Assembly: GCA_002361355.1 (NCBI GenBank)
Contig: DESQ01000017.1
Location: 1 to 64,000 of the forward strand
DNA from: Lachnospiraceae bacterium UBA3310
Lineage (GTDB): Bacteria; Bacillota; Clostridia; Lachnospirales; Lachnospiraceae
Reading direction: 5' to 3'
Length of the DNA stretch: 64,000 bases
Below the pieces are notes generated by a model. That model had not been told where the DNA came from, did no database searches, and was given only the letters and a program-made list of their open reading frames with translations. A program made the position numbers and the translations under genes. Shown in pieces: positions 1 through 5,991 of the stretch (its first letter is position 1; every line of letters begins with the position of its first letter).

Positions 1-74
1 ACAACTTTATTATAGCAGGTCACTTCATACCATTATCCCCCATTTCGACGTACCCGTTGTACCAATTTTAAGCA

Positions 75-101
75 ACAAAACAGCCGTTTAGGAAACGGAC
101 G
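75..101 (-). terminator. Terminator of the small-gene operon
   Basis: On the minus strand a 6-bp stem (CCGTTT/AAACGG, 84-98) is followed by a T-rich stretch (CTGTTTTG). It lies just past the last small gene of the leftward operon, so it probably ends that transcript. No gene is claimed for 1-74. Confidence 0.55.
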
Positions 102-129
102 GCATTTAACGCCGCCCGCCCCGCCACTT

Positions 130-231
130 CTATTTCTTCTTTCTGGAATAGATCACTGCTGCCGCGATCAGTGCCGCCATCCCCAGCACGACCGCCGAAA
201 GAACACCGTCAATAAAGCCGTGTATGTACAT
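130..231 (-). CDS. 33-residue single-span membrane peptide
   Basis: This tiny leftward ORF encodes a short N-terminal segment, one hydrophobic span (about residues 10-28, rich in Ala, Val, Leu and Ile) and a basic tail ending RKKK, so the tail probably faces the cytoplasm. It starts with ATG at 231, one base after the stop of the HTH gene upstream. A GGAGG sits at a good distance inside that upstream gene, so translation is probably coupled. It is the last gene before the terminator near 90. Function is unknown; tiny membrane peptides in prophages can be holin-like or regulatory, but nothing in the sequence decides this. Confidence 0.6.
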   Translation of the reverse strand: MYIHGFIDGVLSAVVLGMAALIAAAVIYSRKKK

Positions 232-232
232 T

Positions 233-484
233 TTAGTCACCTCCCTCATATATGGCCGAGATCAGACTCTCCTCCGGAATTTTCAGCACATTGCAGTAAA
301 CCCGAAGCTCCCTGAGCGTGATCTTTTCCGGGTCCCGAACATGGCTGAAATAGGTTGACCTCTCAATCCCCGCTTTCTTTGTAAGAACATCTATTCCTAC
401 ACCCTCCTCAATCCGGCTTGCCCTGATCTTTCTAGTAAAGTTCTCGTTTTTATATGTCCACTTTCCCAGCGTCACTTTTGCCAT
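233..484 (-). CDS. Small helix-turn-helix protein of a mobile element
   Basis: The protein has 83 residues. Residues about 17-75 fit a compact XRE-like fold: IRASRIEEGVGIDVLTKKAG is followed by a probable recognition helix (IERSTYFSHVRDPEKITLRE) and a terminal helix pair. It is therefore probably a DNA-binding protein of the element rather than the main repressor, which is the gene at 4226. It lies in a leftward chain of small genes, one base before the membrane peptide at 231. The target is not known. Confidence 0.6.
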   Translation of the reverse strand: MAKVTLGKWTYKNENFTRKIRASRIEEGVGIDVLTKKAGIERSTYFSHVRDPEKITLRELRVYCNVLKIPEESLISAIYEGGD

Positions 485-496
485 CTTCTACGCCTC

Positions 497-667
497 CTAT
501 CTTCCCGCCGTACCCGCGAAAAAAATAATCAAATAAACTGCAATAAATCCCAGAACCTCTGCAATTATCCCAGCCGCAAAGTAGCATAGGAATTTCAGAC
601 GATCAAAAGACATTCGTTCTTTTGCCGGTCTATTCCTTAAAACTATTTCGTTAATTCCTTCATTCAT
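497..667 (-). CDS. 56-residue small membrane protein
   Basis: The ORF starts at the first of two close ATG codons (667). It encodes a polar N-terminal third (NEGINEIVLRNRPAKERMSF) and one or two hydrophobic stretches (about residues 26-52), ending in AGTAGR. The start overlaps the stop of the upstream gene as ATGA (664-667), the signature of translational coupling. It belongs to a chain of tiny genes between the DnaC-like gene and the HTH gene. No family is recognised. Confidence 0.55.
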   Translation of the reverse strand: MNEGINEIVLRNRPAKERMSFDRLKFLCYFAAGIIAEVLGFIAVYLIIFFAGTAGR

Positions 668-792
668 GCTTTCGCTCTCCCTTCCTTTTCCTCAAGATAA
701 TCCCGTAGCGAAATATAAAGCCTGTAAAGAAACCATTCATCATCAGAGCCGCACTTCCACAGAAGTTTAAAAAGTGTTTTTCTCCAAGTCAT
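664..792 (-). CDS. 42-residue hypothetical protein
   Basis: A short basic/acidic protein beginning MTWRKTLFKLLWKCG, probably helical and soluble. Both ends overlap neighbours by ATGA (664-667 and 789-792). The regular coupling across five consecutive junctions argues that this is a real gene rather than a chance ORF. No known family or motif is visible. Confidence 0.5.
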   Translation of the reverse strand: MTWRKTLFKLLWKCGSDDEWFLYRLYISLRDYLEEKEGRAKA

Positions 793-917
793 ACCTCGCC
801 GCCTTTCTCTTTGGATAGTTCCAAAAGTGTATTTGCCATTGTGTAAACCTTTTTAAGCATTTCCTCATCAAGCTGTTGCATTATATCTATGGTTCTTTCG
901 ATATACATCTCTTTCAT
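789..917 (-). CDS. 42-residue hypothetical helical protein
   Basis: A short, mostly helical, charged protein (MKEMYIERTIDIMQQLDEEM, then a hydrophobic/charged helix). A good AAGGAGGGTGCAG ribosome-binding site lies before ATG 917. It overlaps the genes on both sides by ATGA. The amphipathic pattern suggests a small protein-protein interaction helix. No function is assigned. Confidence 0.5.
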   Translation of the reverse strand: MKEMYIERTIDIMQQLDEEMLKKVYTMANTLLELSKEKGGEV

Positions 918-1027
918 TCTGCACCCTCCTTGTAAATATAAAGATATTCTGCTAGCTTGTATAAGCGGCGGATTGAATTTTCAGATAGTTTATCTAACAA
1001 TTTTATTAAAAAATCCTTATATTCCAT
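914..1027 (-). CDS. 37-residue hypothetical protein
   Basis: The ORF starts at ATG 1027 and ends in an ATGA overlap with the gene at 917. The predicted peptide is amphipathic (MEYKDFLIKLLDKLSE, then SIRRLYKLAEYLYIY). Together with the 41-residue protein just upstream it looks like a set of related short helical proteins (pattern: acidic start, LxxL, Arg, Tyr-rich helix). This could reflect an ancient duplication. Function unknown. Confidence 0.5.
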   Translation of the reverse strand: MEYKDFLIKLLDKLSENSIRRLYKLAEYLYIYKEGAE

Positions 1028-1152
1028 TATGCCGCACCGCCTTTCTTCTCAATGTGAAGTTTTAACAGTGTCCTTATCTGATTAAGGAATCTTTCATCAT
1101 CAATCTCGTTTACCGCCTCAATTATTTTCAGTTTATAATCATCAATACTCAT
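1027..1152 (-). CDS. 41-residue hypothetical helical protein
   Basis: The peptide begins MSIDDYKLKIIEAVNEIDDE and continues with RFLNQIRTLLKLHIEKK. The start (ATG 1152) overlaps the stop of the 70-residue gene as ATGA. Its pattern resembles the small helical proteins before it in the operon. It looks like a phage-type accessory peptide; no function can be given. Confidence 0.5.
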   Translation of the reverse strand: MSIDDYKLKIIEAVNEIDDERFLNQIRTLLKLHIEKKGGAA

Positions 1153-1361
1153 ACCGCTGCGCCTCCTTCCTTCTTCATCTCTGTCACCGCTGCCCGGTAG
1201 CCCTTGGCGTACCCATAATCAAAAAGTGTACAGAGCGTCCTAAATGGGTCCACTGCCATAGCCTTTTTACACGCATCCAACTCATTTGTATACAACTGAT
1301 CTTCCTCTTTTACCTTGGTTGTCTTGAGAAAATCCTCGACATACCGCTTTATCTTGTCCAT
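1149..1361 (-). CDS. 70-residue conserved-looking element protein
   Basis: A soluble, helical protein: MDKIKRYVEDFLKTTKVKEE leads to a GYAKGYRAAVTEMKKE C-terminus. A GGAGT ribosome-binding site precedes ATG 1361. It is the first gene of the chain of tiny coupled genes, and 115 bp separate it from the DnaC-like gene upstream. No known domain is recognised. Its place directly after replication genes suggests an early-region phage role. Confidence 0.6.
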   Translation of the reverse strand: MDKIKRYVEDFLKTTKVKEEDQLYTNELDACKKAMAVDPFRTLCTLFDYGYAKGYRAAVTEMKKEGGAAV

Positions 1362-1476
1362 AAAACTCCTTTCTTTGACAGAGAGCCGCAGGAATGTTAT
1401 AATTCCTACATACCCTCACTTTGCTTGGTTGACGGGTTACCTGCCCCTATCAGAGTTACCGCTCTGGTAAGGGCCT

Positions 1477-2277
1477 TTATTTTGTTTCAAACACCTCCCT
1501 TATAAACTTACTATTTTCCCGATCTGTCTCCATAGCGCGGATAGACACTTCGGGGATATGTAACGGCAAACACATAAAATTGATTCTATCCTTGATCCGA
1601 TCATCAACCTTTAACTGTTCAAGCGGATAGTTACTGGTGAAAATAGTAATTAGCTTATTGGCGTATCTGTAGTTGATTAACTGATAGAGCGTAGTGTTCA
1701 CCCACTCCTTGCTGACCTCGACACCGATATCATCCAGAATCAAGACCGTGGCTCTCATGATGCCGTCCTTTTCTTCCTTATCCGCAGCACTGCTATATCC
1801 CTTTTTTGTCAGATCAAGATACTCAAGCACGCTTGTAAACTTCACATTTACGTCATACCGCGCCATCACTTCATTTGCCAAACAATACGACAGATAAGTT
1901 TTGCCGGTTCCTTTCGTACTCGAATGGAGATATAGACCTTTCCCCGCCCGACGAAACTTCTGGAAATTTAGGACAAAAGCATTCGCCATCTTACGACCAT
2001 TCTCTGAATCTGGATCATCTCCGTATAGAGCCCATTCAAAATCCTGCGCTCTCTTATCCAGGCTCTCAAACGGAATCATAGACCGCGCACTTCTGAACTT
2101 CCCGTTTTGTGCTTTGGGATCATCTGAAAAGACCGCTTCTCCGTACTCTTGGATATCGTACTCATCCAAAAGGTAAGTCATCTCGTCGATCGAAATTGTC
2201 TCCTGCTTCATCAAGCGCCCGCGAAATTCGTTTCCACCCCTCGTCCGTATTGTACGCATTGTTTCCAACTGCCTCAC
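1477..2277 (-). CDS. DnaC-like helicase loader / phage ATP-binding protein
   Basis: AAA+ ATPase of the DnaC/IstB type, probably loading the replicative helicase at the element's origin. Walker A is HSSTKGTGKTYLSYCLANEV (about residue 120); Walker B is VLILDDIGVE; a sensor-like Asn lies in ITIFTSNYPL; the C-terminal IKDRI follows. The long form (266 residues) starts at a GTG at 2277 and overlaps the DnaD-like gene by 116 bp. An internal ATG at 2211 (MKQETISIDEMTYLLDEY) would give about 244 residues and is also plausible. The RBS-like AAGGAGG lies very close to the GTG, so the start is undecided. IS21 IstB is excluded by the context of phage replication genes. Confidence 0.85.
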   Translation of the reverse strand: MRQLETMRTIRTRGGNEFRGRLMKQETISIDEMTYLLDEYDIQEYGEAVFSDDPKAQNGKFRSARSMIPFESLDKRAQDFEWALYGDDPDSENGRKMANAFVLNFQKFRRAGKGLYLHSSTKGTGKTYLSYCLANEVMARYDVNVKFTSVLEYLDLTKKGYSSAADKEEKDGIMRATVLILDDIGVEVSKEWVNTTLYQLINYRYANKLITIFTSNYPLEQLKVDDRIKDRINFMCLPLHIPEVSIRAMETDRENSKFIREVFETK

Positions 2278-2983
2278 TCACCTCCTTCTGTCCTTTGCTT
2301 CCACCGCTGTCTTGCGTCCGTGCCAGCCAGTTATTGACAAAGCGCTCGATCCCACGCCGGGTTTTTCTTTTGGTCGGATTGCTGTCCAACCACGCGATCA
2401 TGCGCCGGAGCTCCTGCTCGATGTCAACTGCCGGATAAGTTTCTCTCCAAAGGGCAATCTTGTCCATTGGCACGTTGTAAAGCGACTTGTCCACCAGCGG
2501 GAGCAATATGCCGCTGGGGGTCGGAGCGGAGTTTTCCGACTCCGAGCAAGTAATACTGCTTGCAGTATTACTAATTTCTTGTTCCTTTGTTCCCTTGTTT
2601 CTTTGTTTGATTGTTGGGAACAGAACGGGAATAGGCTGGGGACTGCTCGGGAACTGTTCGGGAGCATCTTGGTATAAAGCATAATTAACAACCGTAAATA
2701 CGGTATATCTGTTAGTGCTTCGTTTGGTAATTTCTTTAGTGTTAATCAAGTGCGAAATTGCCGTCCTTACCTCATCATTTGTCAACCCCGTTTCTTCCGA
2801 CAGCTTCGCGATTGACGACACAAAGGAACCACGCGGAACTGTTATATCCCTAAATTTTCCCTCTTTCCAATTTGCCTTTAACAGCATATGTACGAATAAA
2901 ACTTTGGTATTGATATCCAAATACCACGACCAGCACAAGAAATCCCTGAATAGACATATAAATCCTGCATCTTTATTCTTCAC
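2162..2983 (-). CDS. Phage replisome organizer, DnaD/replication-initiator-like
   Basis: The protein has 273 residues. Residues 1-110 form a winged-helix block typical of phage replisome organizers (FLCWSWYLDINTKVLFVHML, then EETGLTNDEVRTAISHL). Next comes a low-complexity linker. A DnaD-like C-terminal part follows (ELRRMIAWLDSNPTKRKTRR, then GIERFVNNWLART), ending in an acidic tail. It would bind the element origin and recruit the DnaC-like loader encoded by the overlapping next gene. The start is GTG 2983, 10 nt after an AGGAGGTGAG. The pairing of DnaD-like and DnaC-like genes is standard in Firmicutes temperate phages. Confidence 0.8.
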   Translation of the reverse strand: MKNKDAGFICLFRDFLCWSWYLDINTKVLFVHMLLKANWKEGKFRDITVPRGSFVSSIAKLSEETGLTNDEVRTAISHLINTKEITKRSTNRYTVFTVVNYALYQDAPEQFPSSPQPIPVLFPTIKQRNKGTKEQEISNTASSITCSESENSAPTPSGILLPLVDKSLYNVPMDKIALWRETYPAVDIEQELRRMIAWLDSNPTKRKTRRGIERFVNNWLARTQDSGGSKGQKEVSEAVGNNAYNTDEGWKRISRALDEAGDNFDRRDDLPFG

Positions 2984-3006
2984 AACTTTTTAACTCACCT
3001 CCTCTA

Positions 3007-3183
3007 CTATTCTTCCTCATTAATACCATATTTCCTCATTTCTTTTGAGCGCCATCTTCTCCACTTTTCCTCGCTCTGGCCGGTCATGCTATGATAAAGT
3101 TCAAAATCACTCAATGCTTTGATAAAGCTGCAACACTTCCCGTTTCTTTCCATAAACACGGGTATTTGAATTTCTTTTGCCAC
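3007..3183 (-). CDS. 58-residue element protein, GTG start
   Basis: The reading frame is open to 3267, but the convincing start is GTG 3183, preceded by AAAGGAGTGAGAAAGATA. This gives 58 residues with a basic middle (SEEKWRRWRSKEMRKYGI) and an acidic end. It lies 23 bp before the DnaD-like gene on the same strand and is probably cotranscribed with it. No family is recognised. The upstream ATG-containing extension would run into the promoter region of the divergent gene at 3246 and is not favoured. Confidence 0.6.
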   Translation of the reverse strand: MAKEIQIPVFMERNGKCCSFIKALSDFELYHSMTGQSEEKWRRWRSKEMRKYGINEEE

Positions 3184-3245
3184 TATCTTTCTCACTCCTT
3201 TCCTTTTGTGGTACAATCTCCTTATCAGACGCAAAGGAGAAAATA

Positions 3246-3731
3246 ATGAGTTACATAACCTTAACAATCTCTATAATTGGTCTTTTACTTTCATCCGCTC
3301 AATGGATATATACTTTGTATTGCAAGCGCACCAACTACAAAATATCCATTGAAAAGTTTGAATGGTATGATAAGGGGGCTTTTAACAGATGCGTACTGTC
3401 TCTCACAATTCAAAACCTATCAAATTCCCCTCTCATAATTACGAGAATAACTATAAAAGACACACAGTGTTATCTATCTCATCAATATGTAGGGGAACGT
3501 TACTTTCCGACATTTCCAGAAAGTGATATTCCTCGCACAGAGCGCGTTTTGTCTGCCGATTTTCCCATAAATATTGTGGCCAATTCCGGCATAATGTGTA
3601 AGATTGTCTTTGATTTCCATGACAAAACATTTGTATGCGGTAAAATGATAGATCTAAAAGTTCAAACCACCAACAAAGCTAAAATTTACACCTTGTATTG
3701 CCCAGATAAAAGCAATGACCTCAAACTCTGA
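3246..3731 (+). CDS. Membrane-anchored lysogenic accessory protein
   Basis: The protein has 161 residues. An N-terminal membrane anchor (about residues 2-24, ITLTISIIGLLLSSAQWIYT) is followed by a soluble domain of probable beta-sandwich type. That domain has many beta-strand patterns such as RCVLSLTIQNLSNSPLIITR and VANSGIMCKIVFDF. ATG 3246 is preceded by AAAGGAGAAAATA. It is transcribed rightward among leftward early genes, the orientation of the integrase and CI-type repressor, so it may be expressed in the lysogen. Such 'morons' often give superinfection exclusion or phage defence, but that is inference; the family is not recognised. Confidence 0.65.
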   Translation: MSYITLTISIIGLLLSSAQWIYTLYCKRTNYKISIEKFEWYDKGAFNRCVLSLTIQNLSNSPLIITRITIKDTQCYLSHQYVGERYFPTFPESDIPRTERVLSADFPINIVANSGIMCKIVFDFHDKTFVCGKMIDLKVQTTNKAKIYTLYCPDKSNDLKL

Positions 3732-3733
3732 CG

Positions 3734-3829
3734 CTAATGATGTTTGCTATAAATAAAAAGTACAATATTCATAACTATTGTTAAGAGTGATAAAACAAAC
3801 GATATCACCGTTATACCCGTAATTTTCAC
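3734..3829 (-). CDS. 31-residue hydrophobic peptide after the Cro-like gene
   Basis: A short leftward ORF from GTG 3829 to a TAG at 3734 encodes one strong hydrophobic span (ITGITVISFVLSLLTIVMNI, then VLFIY) and a short polar tail. An AGGAAGG lies close to the GTG; an alternative non-AUG start a few bases on would fit the AAGGGGTGA better. It lies 24 bp after the Cro-like gene on the same strand. It may be a membrane peptide of the switch region. Too short for a firm call. Confidence 0.4.
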   Translation of the reverse strand: MKITGITVISFVLSLLTIVMNIVLFIYSKHH

Positions 3830-3853
3830 CCCTTCCTACTCTGAAAGAATCTC

Positions 3854-4048
3854 TTAATCTTCAATGATTTCAGTCACGTCTACGCCGAGAGCTTTGGCTA
3901 CTCGGCCAATAGTCCCCGGTCTTACATTGCGACCAGAAATTACATTATTAAGCGTTGGTCGTGGCATATCAGACGTTCTCTGCAAATCTTCTGTATTCAT
4001 ACATGCCATAGCCATTGCAATTTCTAACTTCTTCCTGTTTGCTTTCAA
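3854..4048 (-). CDS. Cro-like HTH repressor
   Basis: The protein is about 64 residues from a probable TTG start at 4048, preceded by GAAGGTGAGAA; the frame is open to an ATG at 4093. It is a five-helix XRE/Cro-type DNA-binding domain: residues ANRKKLEIAMAMACMNTEDL form helices 1-2, then the recognition helix is in PRPTLNNVISGRNVRPGTIG, and RVAKALGVDVTEIIE closes the fold. It is divergent to the CI-like gene at 4226, with operator dyads between. This is the classic early/lytic regulator position. The ATG 4093 start lies within an operator-like repeat and is less likely. Confidence 0.75.
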   Translation of the reverse strand: MKANRKKLEIAMAMACMNTEDLQRTSDMPRPTLNNVISGRNVRPGTIGRVAKALGVDVTEIIED

Positions 4049-4082
4049 ATTCTCACCTTCTTTCTCTAAAGAGCATTTGACA

Positions 4083-4178
4083 GATGTATACATATATGAT
4101 AAGATGTATTTACATCTATTTCAAAATTATGCTACCATATAAAGATGTACAAGTCAAGAGAAAGATGTGAAACCATCT
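4083..4178. promoter_or_regulatory. Cro/CI switch operators
   Basis: The divergent intergenic region holds repeats of the half-site AGATGTA. One is a perfect dyad, AGATGTATTTACATCT (4102-4117). An imperfect dyad is AGATGTGAAACCATCT (4163-4178). There is a further half-site with a palindromic core, AGATGTATACAT (4083-4094), and a single half-site at 4143-4149. These are the expected binding sites for the two small HTH regulators on either side. The perfect dyad is seen directly; which protein binds which site is inference. Confidence 0.7.
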
Positions 4179-4225
4179 ATTGTTTTTGCCTCTAATATGA
4201 TATAGTACATATTGGAGGTATAATA

Positions 4226-4843
4226 ATGGATGATGAGAGAAACGCAATCGGAAAAAATATCCGCACTTTGAGAAAGGAAAAAGGTCTTACTCAAAAAGCA
4301 TTAAGTAAAAAAACCGGAATAGCTGAAATTACAATTCGACAGTATGAGGCCGGAAAATATTTACCCAAATATGATAATATGCTCAAATTAGCAATCGCTC
4401 TCAATGTATCTACTCGTGAAATACTAAGCTATGATAATATGATTGGTGATATAGACCAGACTGGTGATATTGTTTATGAAAGGGCAGATATACTTGAATA
4501 TAACAGAATAATAAGCAAACAAAAATCAGGAGATGGCTTTACGCCATATGATATACGCTTTATTAGTGATTTTATAAAGGATAATCCTCTTATTAGAGAA
4601 TGGTTTGTTGTAAATGGTTTAAAATCACGGGAAGAAAATTTGCATCATATACAAGATTCTTATGAACATTTAAATGATGAGGGACGAAAAGAAGCTGCCA
4701 AACGTATTGAAGAATTAACTGAAATCGAGCGCTATACTAAACGGGACGAATGGTTTAAAGGCAAACCGGCAAAGGAAGAAATTGATAGTGCATTAAAAAC
4801 ATACCTAAATGATGATAAACCCACCACCCCGCCCCAGGAATAA
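4226..4843 (+). CDS. CI-like HTH repressor of the element
   Basis: The protein has 205 residues. Residues 8-60 form an XRE HTH (IRTLRKEKGLTQKALSKKTG, IAEITIRQYEAGKYLPKYDN). The rest is a charged helical C-terminal region without the Ser/Lys catalytic pair of LexA-type self-cleaving repressors, so induction would not be by RecA-type autocleavage. A GGAGG lies before ATG 4226. It is divergent from the Cro-like gene across dyad operators, and is the best candidate for the lysogeny regulator. The last codons (PPQE) overlap one copy of a 15-bp direct repeat described separately. Confidence 0.75.
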   Translation: MDDERNAIGKNIRTLRKEKGLTQKALSKKTGIAEITIRQYEAGKYLPKYDNMLKLAIALNVSTREILSYDNMIGDIDQTGDIVYERADILEYNRIISKQKSGDGFTPYDIRFISDFIKDNPLIREWFVVNGLKSREENLHHIQDSYEHLNDEGRKEAAKRIEELTEIERYTKRDEWFKGKPAKEEIDSALKTYLNDDKPTTPPQE

Positions 4844-4984
4844 CCGACGTCTGATGGGAAATAACTGCTCTATCCGCCCCGTACAGGCATTTTATACACT
4901 TATTAATAGAATTACCATAAATAGCAATTTCACCCGTATATGAACGGCTGGGAGTGTCACAGGGCAATATCCGCACCATGACAA

Positions 4985-4990
4985 TATAAT
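4985..4990 (+). promoter_or_regulatory. Probable -10 of the toxin promoter
   Basis: A perfect TATAAT lies in the context ATATAATATGCTTA. The same 14 bases surround the -10 of the opposing antisense promoter. No good -35 is seen 17 bp upstream, so the toxin promoter may be weaker than the antisense one. Confidence 0.45.
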
Positions 4991-5050
4991 ATGCTTACCC
5001 GGGGAGCTGGGGGACGTGCTCTCGCCCGATTCGAGTACCTTTCGGAAGGG

Positions 5051-5143
5051 GTGATTATTATAAGTACATATGAGGAATTAAGTCTAATCGTGAGCATTGC
5101 CTTACTGATTGTAACGATTCTGAATTTGAAAAGTAAGAAATAG
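5051..5143 (+). CDS. Holin-like type I toxin peptide (TxpA/Hol_Tox-like)
   Basis: A peptide of about 30 residues: a short polar start (STYEELSL), a hydrophobic span (IVSIALLIVTILNL) and a basic tail KSKK. This matches the pattern of the 'putative holin-like toxin' family of Firmicutes type I systems, in which the peptide damages the cell membrane. An AAGGGGTGA precedes the frame, as in relatives. The usual ATG is absent: at that place the sequence reads ATTATAAGT, so translation starts at GTG 5051 or at a non-standard ATT/ATA. The stop TAG lies in the left arm of a strong terminator, and an antisense promoter faces it from 5272. Confidence 0.7.
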   Translation: MIIISTYEELSLIVSIALLIVTILNLKSKK

Positions 5144-5182
5144 CCGTCCTGATCTCTGGCCAGAGTAGACGGCTATTTCTTA
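5134..5182. terminator. Bidirectional terminator shared by toxin mRNA and antisense RNA
   Basis: The arms TAAGAAATAGCCGTC (5134-5148) and GACGGCTATTTCTTA (5168-5182) are perfectly complementary over 15 bp. Between them is an inner palindrome, CTCTGGCCAGAG. It begins within the last codons of the toxin. Both orientations give a GC stem with an A/T-rich flank, so it can stop both convergent transcripts. The RNAs would then overlap in this region, the pairing needed for antisense control. Confidence 0.7.
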
Positions 5183-5238
5183 GCTAAATCTTTTCGCCGG
5201 GTCGGGTGAAGTGCACTCACCTTCCGGCTCCTTTGTTA
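5134..5238 (-). ncRNA. Antisense RNA antitoxin (RatA-like position)
   Basis: On the minus strand TTGAAA (5267-5272) and TATAAT (5244-5249) with a 17-bp spacer form an almost ideal promoter. It would start near 5237. The transcript would contain a hairpin GGTGA-GTGCAC-TTCACC, then the shared terminator arms and the complement of the toxin 3' end, about 100 nt in all. It encodes no obvious peptide. The layout equals that of txpA/ratA-type loci. The antitoxin function is inferred from that layout and not from sequence identity. Confidence 0.65.
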
Positions 5239-5346
5239 AGCATATTATATGCCATACATCCAGATTTTTCAACCATAATTTGAAAATGCGCCCCACCCCA
5301 GGAATAACCGCCGGTACAATAAACCATTTACAAGAAAGGCTGCAAA

Positions 5347-5793
5347 ATGGCAAATATATTTGATATTTCTGATTTTGACAAAGGGAAAAATTGCATAGTT
5401 CTTGGAAAGCTAAGTCCAGATAAGGTTGCCTTTTTAATCGAAAAAGCCCCTCACTTGTCCGGAATACTTAATTCCGATACAGATATTCTTTTTTGGAAGG
5501 ACAGGATCAAGCATACCGAATTACATAAAGATGATTTTATTTCAGATAATGAATTTAATCATTGCTTGGAACAAATACCCTCTATCATTGAAAAACCAGA
5601 TTACCTCAGTATTCATCCTAAAGATAATAGCATCTCATTTATAAAGAATTTTTCCGGTCATGTTTCAGTAGCCATAAGAATTTCTGCATCTGGAGCATTA
5701 TCTTACCGAACTATGTATCCAATAACAGATGCGCAGCTGACTAATTATATTGATAAAGGCCGGGCATGGGAATGGAATGAAAAAAAGCCTTGA
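5347..5793 (+). CDS. Possible BECR-fold (PBECR-type) nuclease
   Basis: The protein has 148 residues. The C-terminal half has the outline of phage-associated Barnase/EndoU/ColicinE5-D/RelE-like nucleases. It has a His near the start of the domain (RIKHTELH), a pattern of the type '..EQIPSIIEKPDYLSI..' and a beta strand HVSVAIRIS, and the segment ends at SYRTMYPITD. The N-terminal part (MANIFDISDFDKGKNCIVLG) is a separate short segment. The fold call rests on pattern only. If right, it may be an RNase toxin. No small antitoxin gene is adjacent, but a structured RNA transcript starts directly after it. Its stop codon lies inside that RNA's -35 box. Confidence 0.45.
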   Translation: MANIFDISDFDKGKNCIVLGKLSPDKVAFLIEKAPHLSGILNSDTDILFWKDRIKHTELHKDDFISDNEFNHCLEQIPSIIEKPDYLSIHPKDNSISFIKNFSGHVSVAIRISASGALSYRTMYPITDAQLTNYIDKGRAWEWNEKKP

Positions 5794-5817
5794 CTTGGCT
5801 AAAGAATATTGTATAAT
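5790..5817 (+). promoter_or_regulatory. Strong promoter of the structured RNA
   Basis: TTGACT (5790-5795) and TATAAT (5812-5817) are separated by 16 bp. The start would be near 5824. The promoter overlaps the stop codon of the gene at 5347. It faces a highly structured stretch and then a terminator before the integrase. Confidence 0.75.
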
Positions 5818-5823
5818 TAAGTT

Positions 5824-5970
5824 ACCAAATGAGTAAGCTATACTGAATGAAATCTGAGGACGGAACAGGCGGCCGTCACGCCCTATGGGTCTTAAAAGAG
5901 ATGTGGGATTGCCACCCCACCTATTTCATTCAGCTTTATGGGCAGGTAACTTCGGTTATCTGCCTTTTTT
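5824..5970 (+). ncRNA. Structured small RNA upstream of the integrase
   Basis: This stretch of about 145 nt has its own promoter. A perfect 11-bp closing stem (5843-5853 with 5923-5933, CTGAATGAAAT/ATTTCATTCAG) encloses two hairpins. They are GACGG/CCGTC (5859-5863 with 5873-5877) and GTGGG/CCCAC (5903-5907 with 5916-5920), giving a three-way junction. A textbook terminator ends it: GGCAGGTAAC-TTCG-GTTATCTGCC plus T6 at 5941-5970. No riboswitch class or known antitoxin RNA is recognised. It could be a regulatory RNA of the integrase gene (whose RBS is 12 bp further on), an RNA antitoxin for the neighbour, or an element-encoded sRNA. Confidence 0.65.
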
Positions 5971-5991
5971 CATTTCTTTAAGGAGGATACC

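Larger units (their letters stand above)
4832..5310. repeat. 15-bp direct repeat bracketing the toxin cassette
   Basis: CCCCAGGAATAACCG occurs at 4832-4846, where it contains the stop codon of the CI-like gene, and again at 5296-5310, just before the gene at 5347. The 464-bp unit between them carries the holin-like toxin and its antisense RNA. The arrangement suggests the cassette was inserted, or a gene end duplicated, at this point. Confidence 0.55.

Noticed and set aside
1477..2277. IS21 istB instead of phage DnaC-like loader
   Set aside because: It is paired with a DnaD-like phage gene and there is no istA or IS end nearby; the istA fragment lies 34 kb away.
4083..4094. ATG 4093 as the start of the Cro-like gene
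   Set aside because: It would place the start inside an operator-like repeat and lacks a ribosome-binding site; TTG 4048 has GAAGGTGAG.
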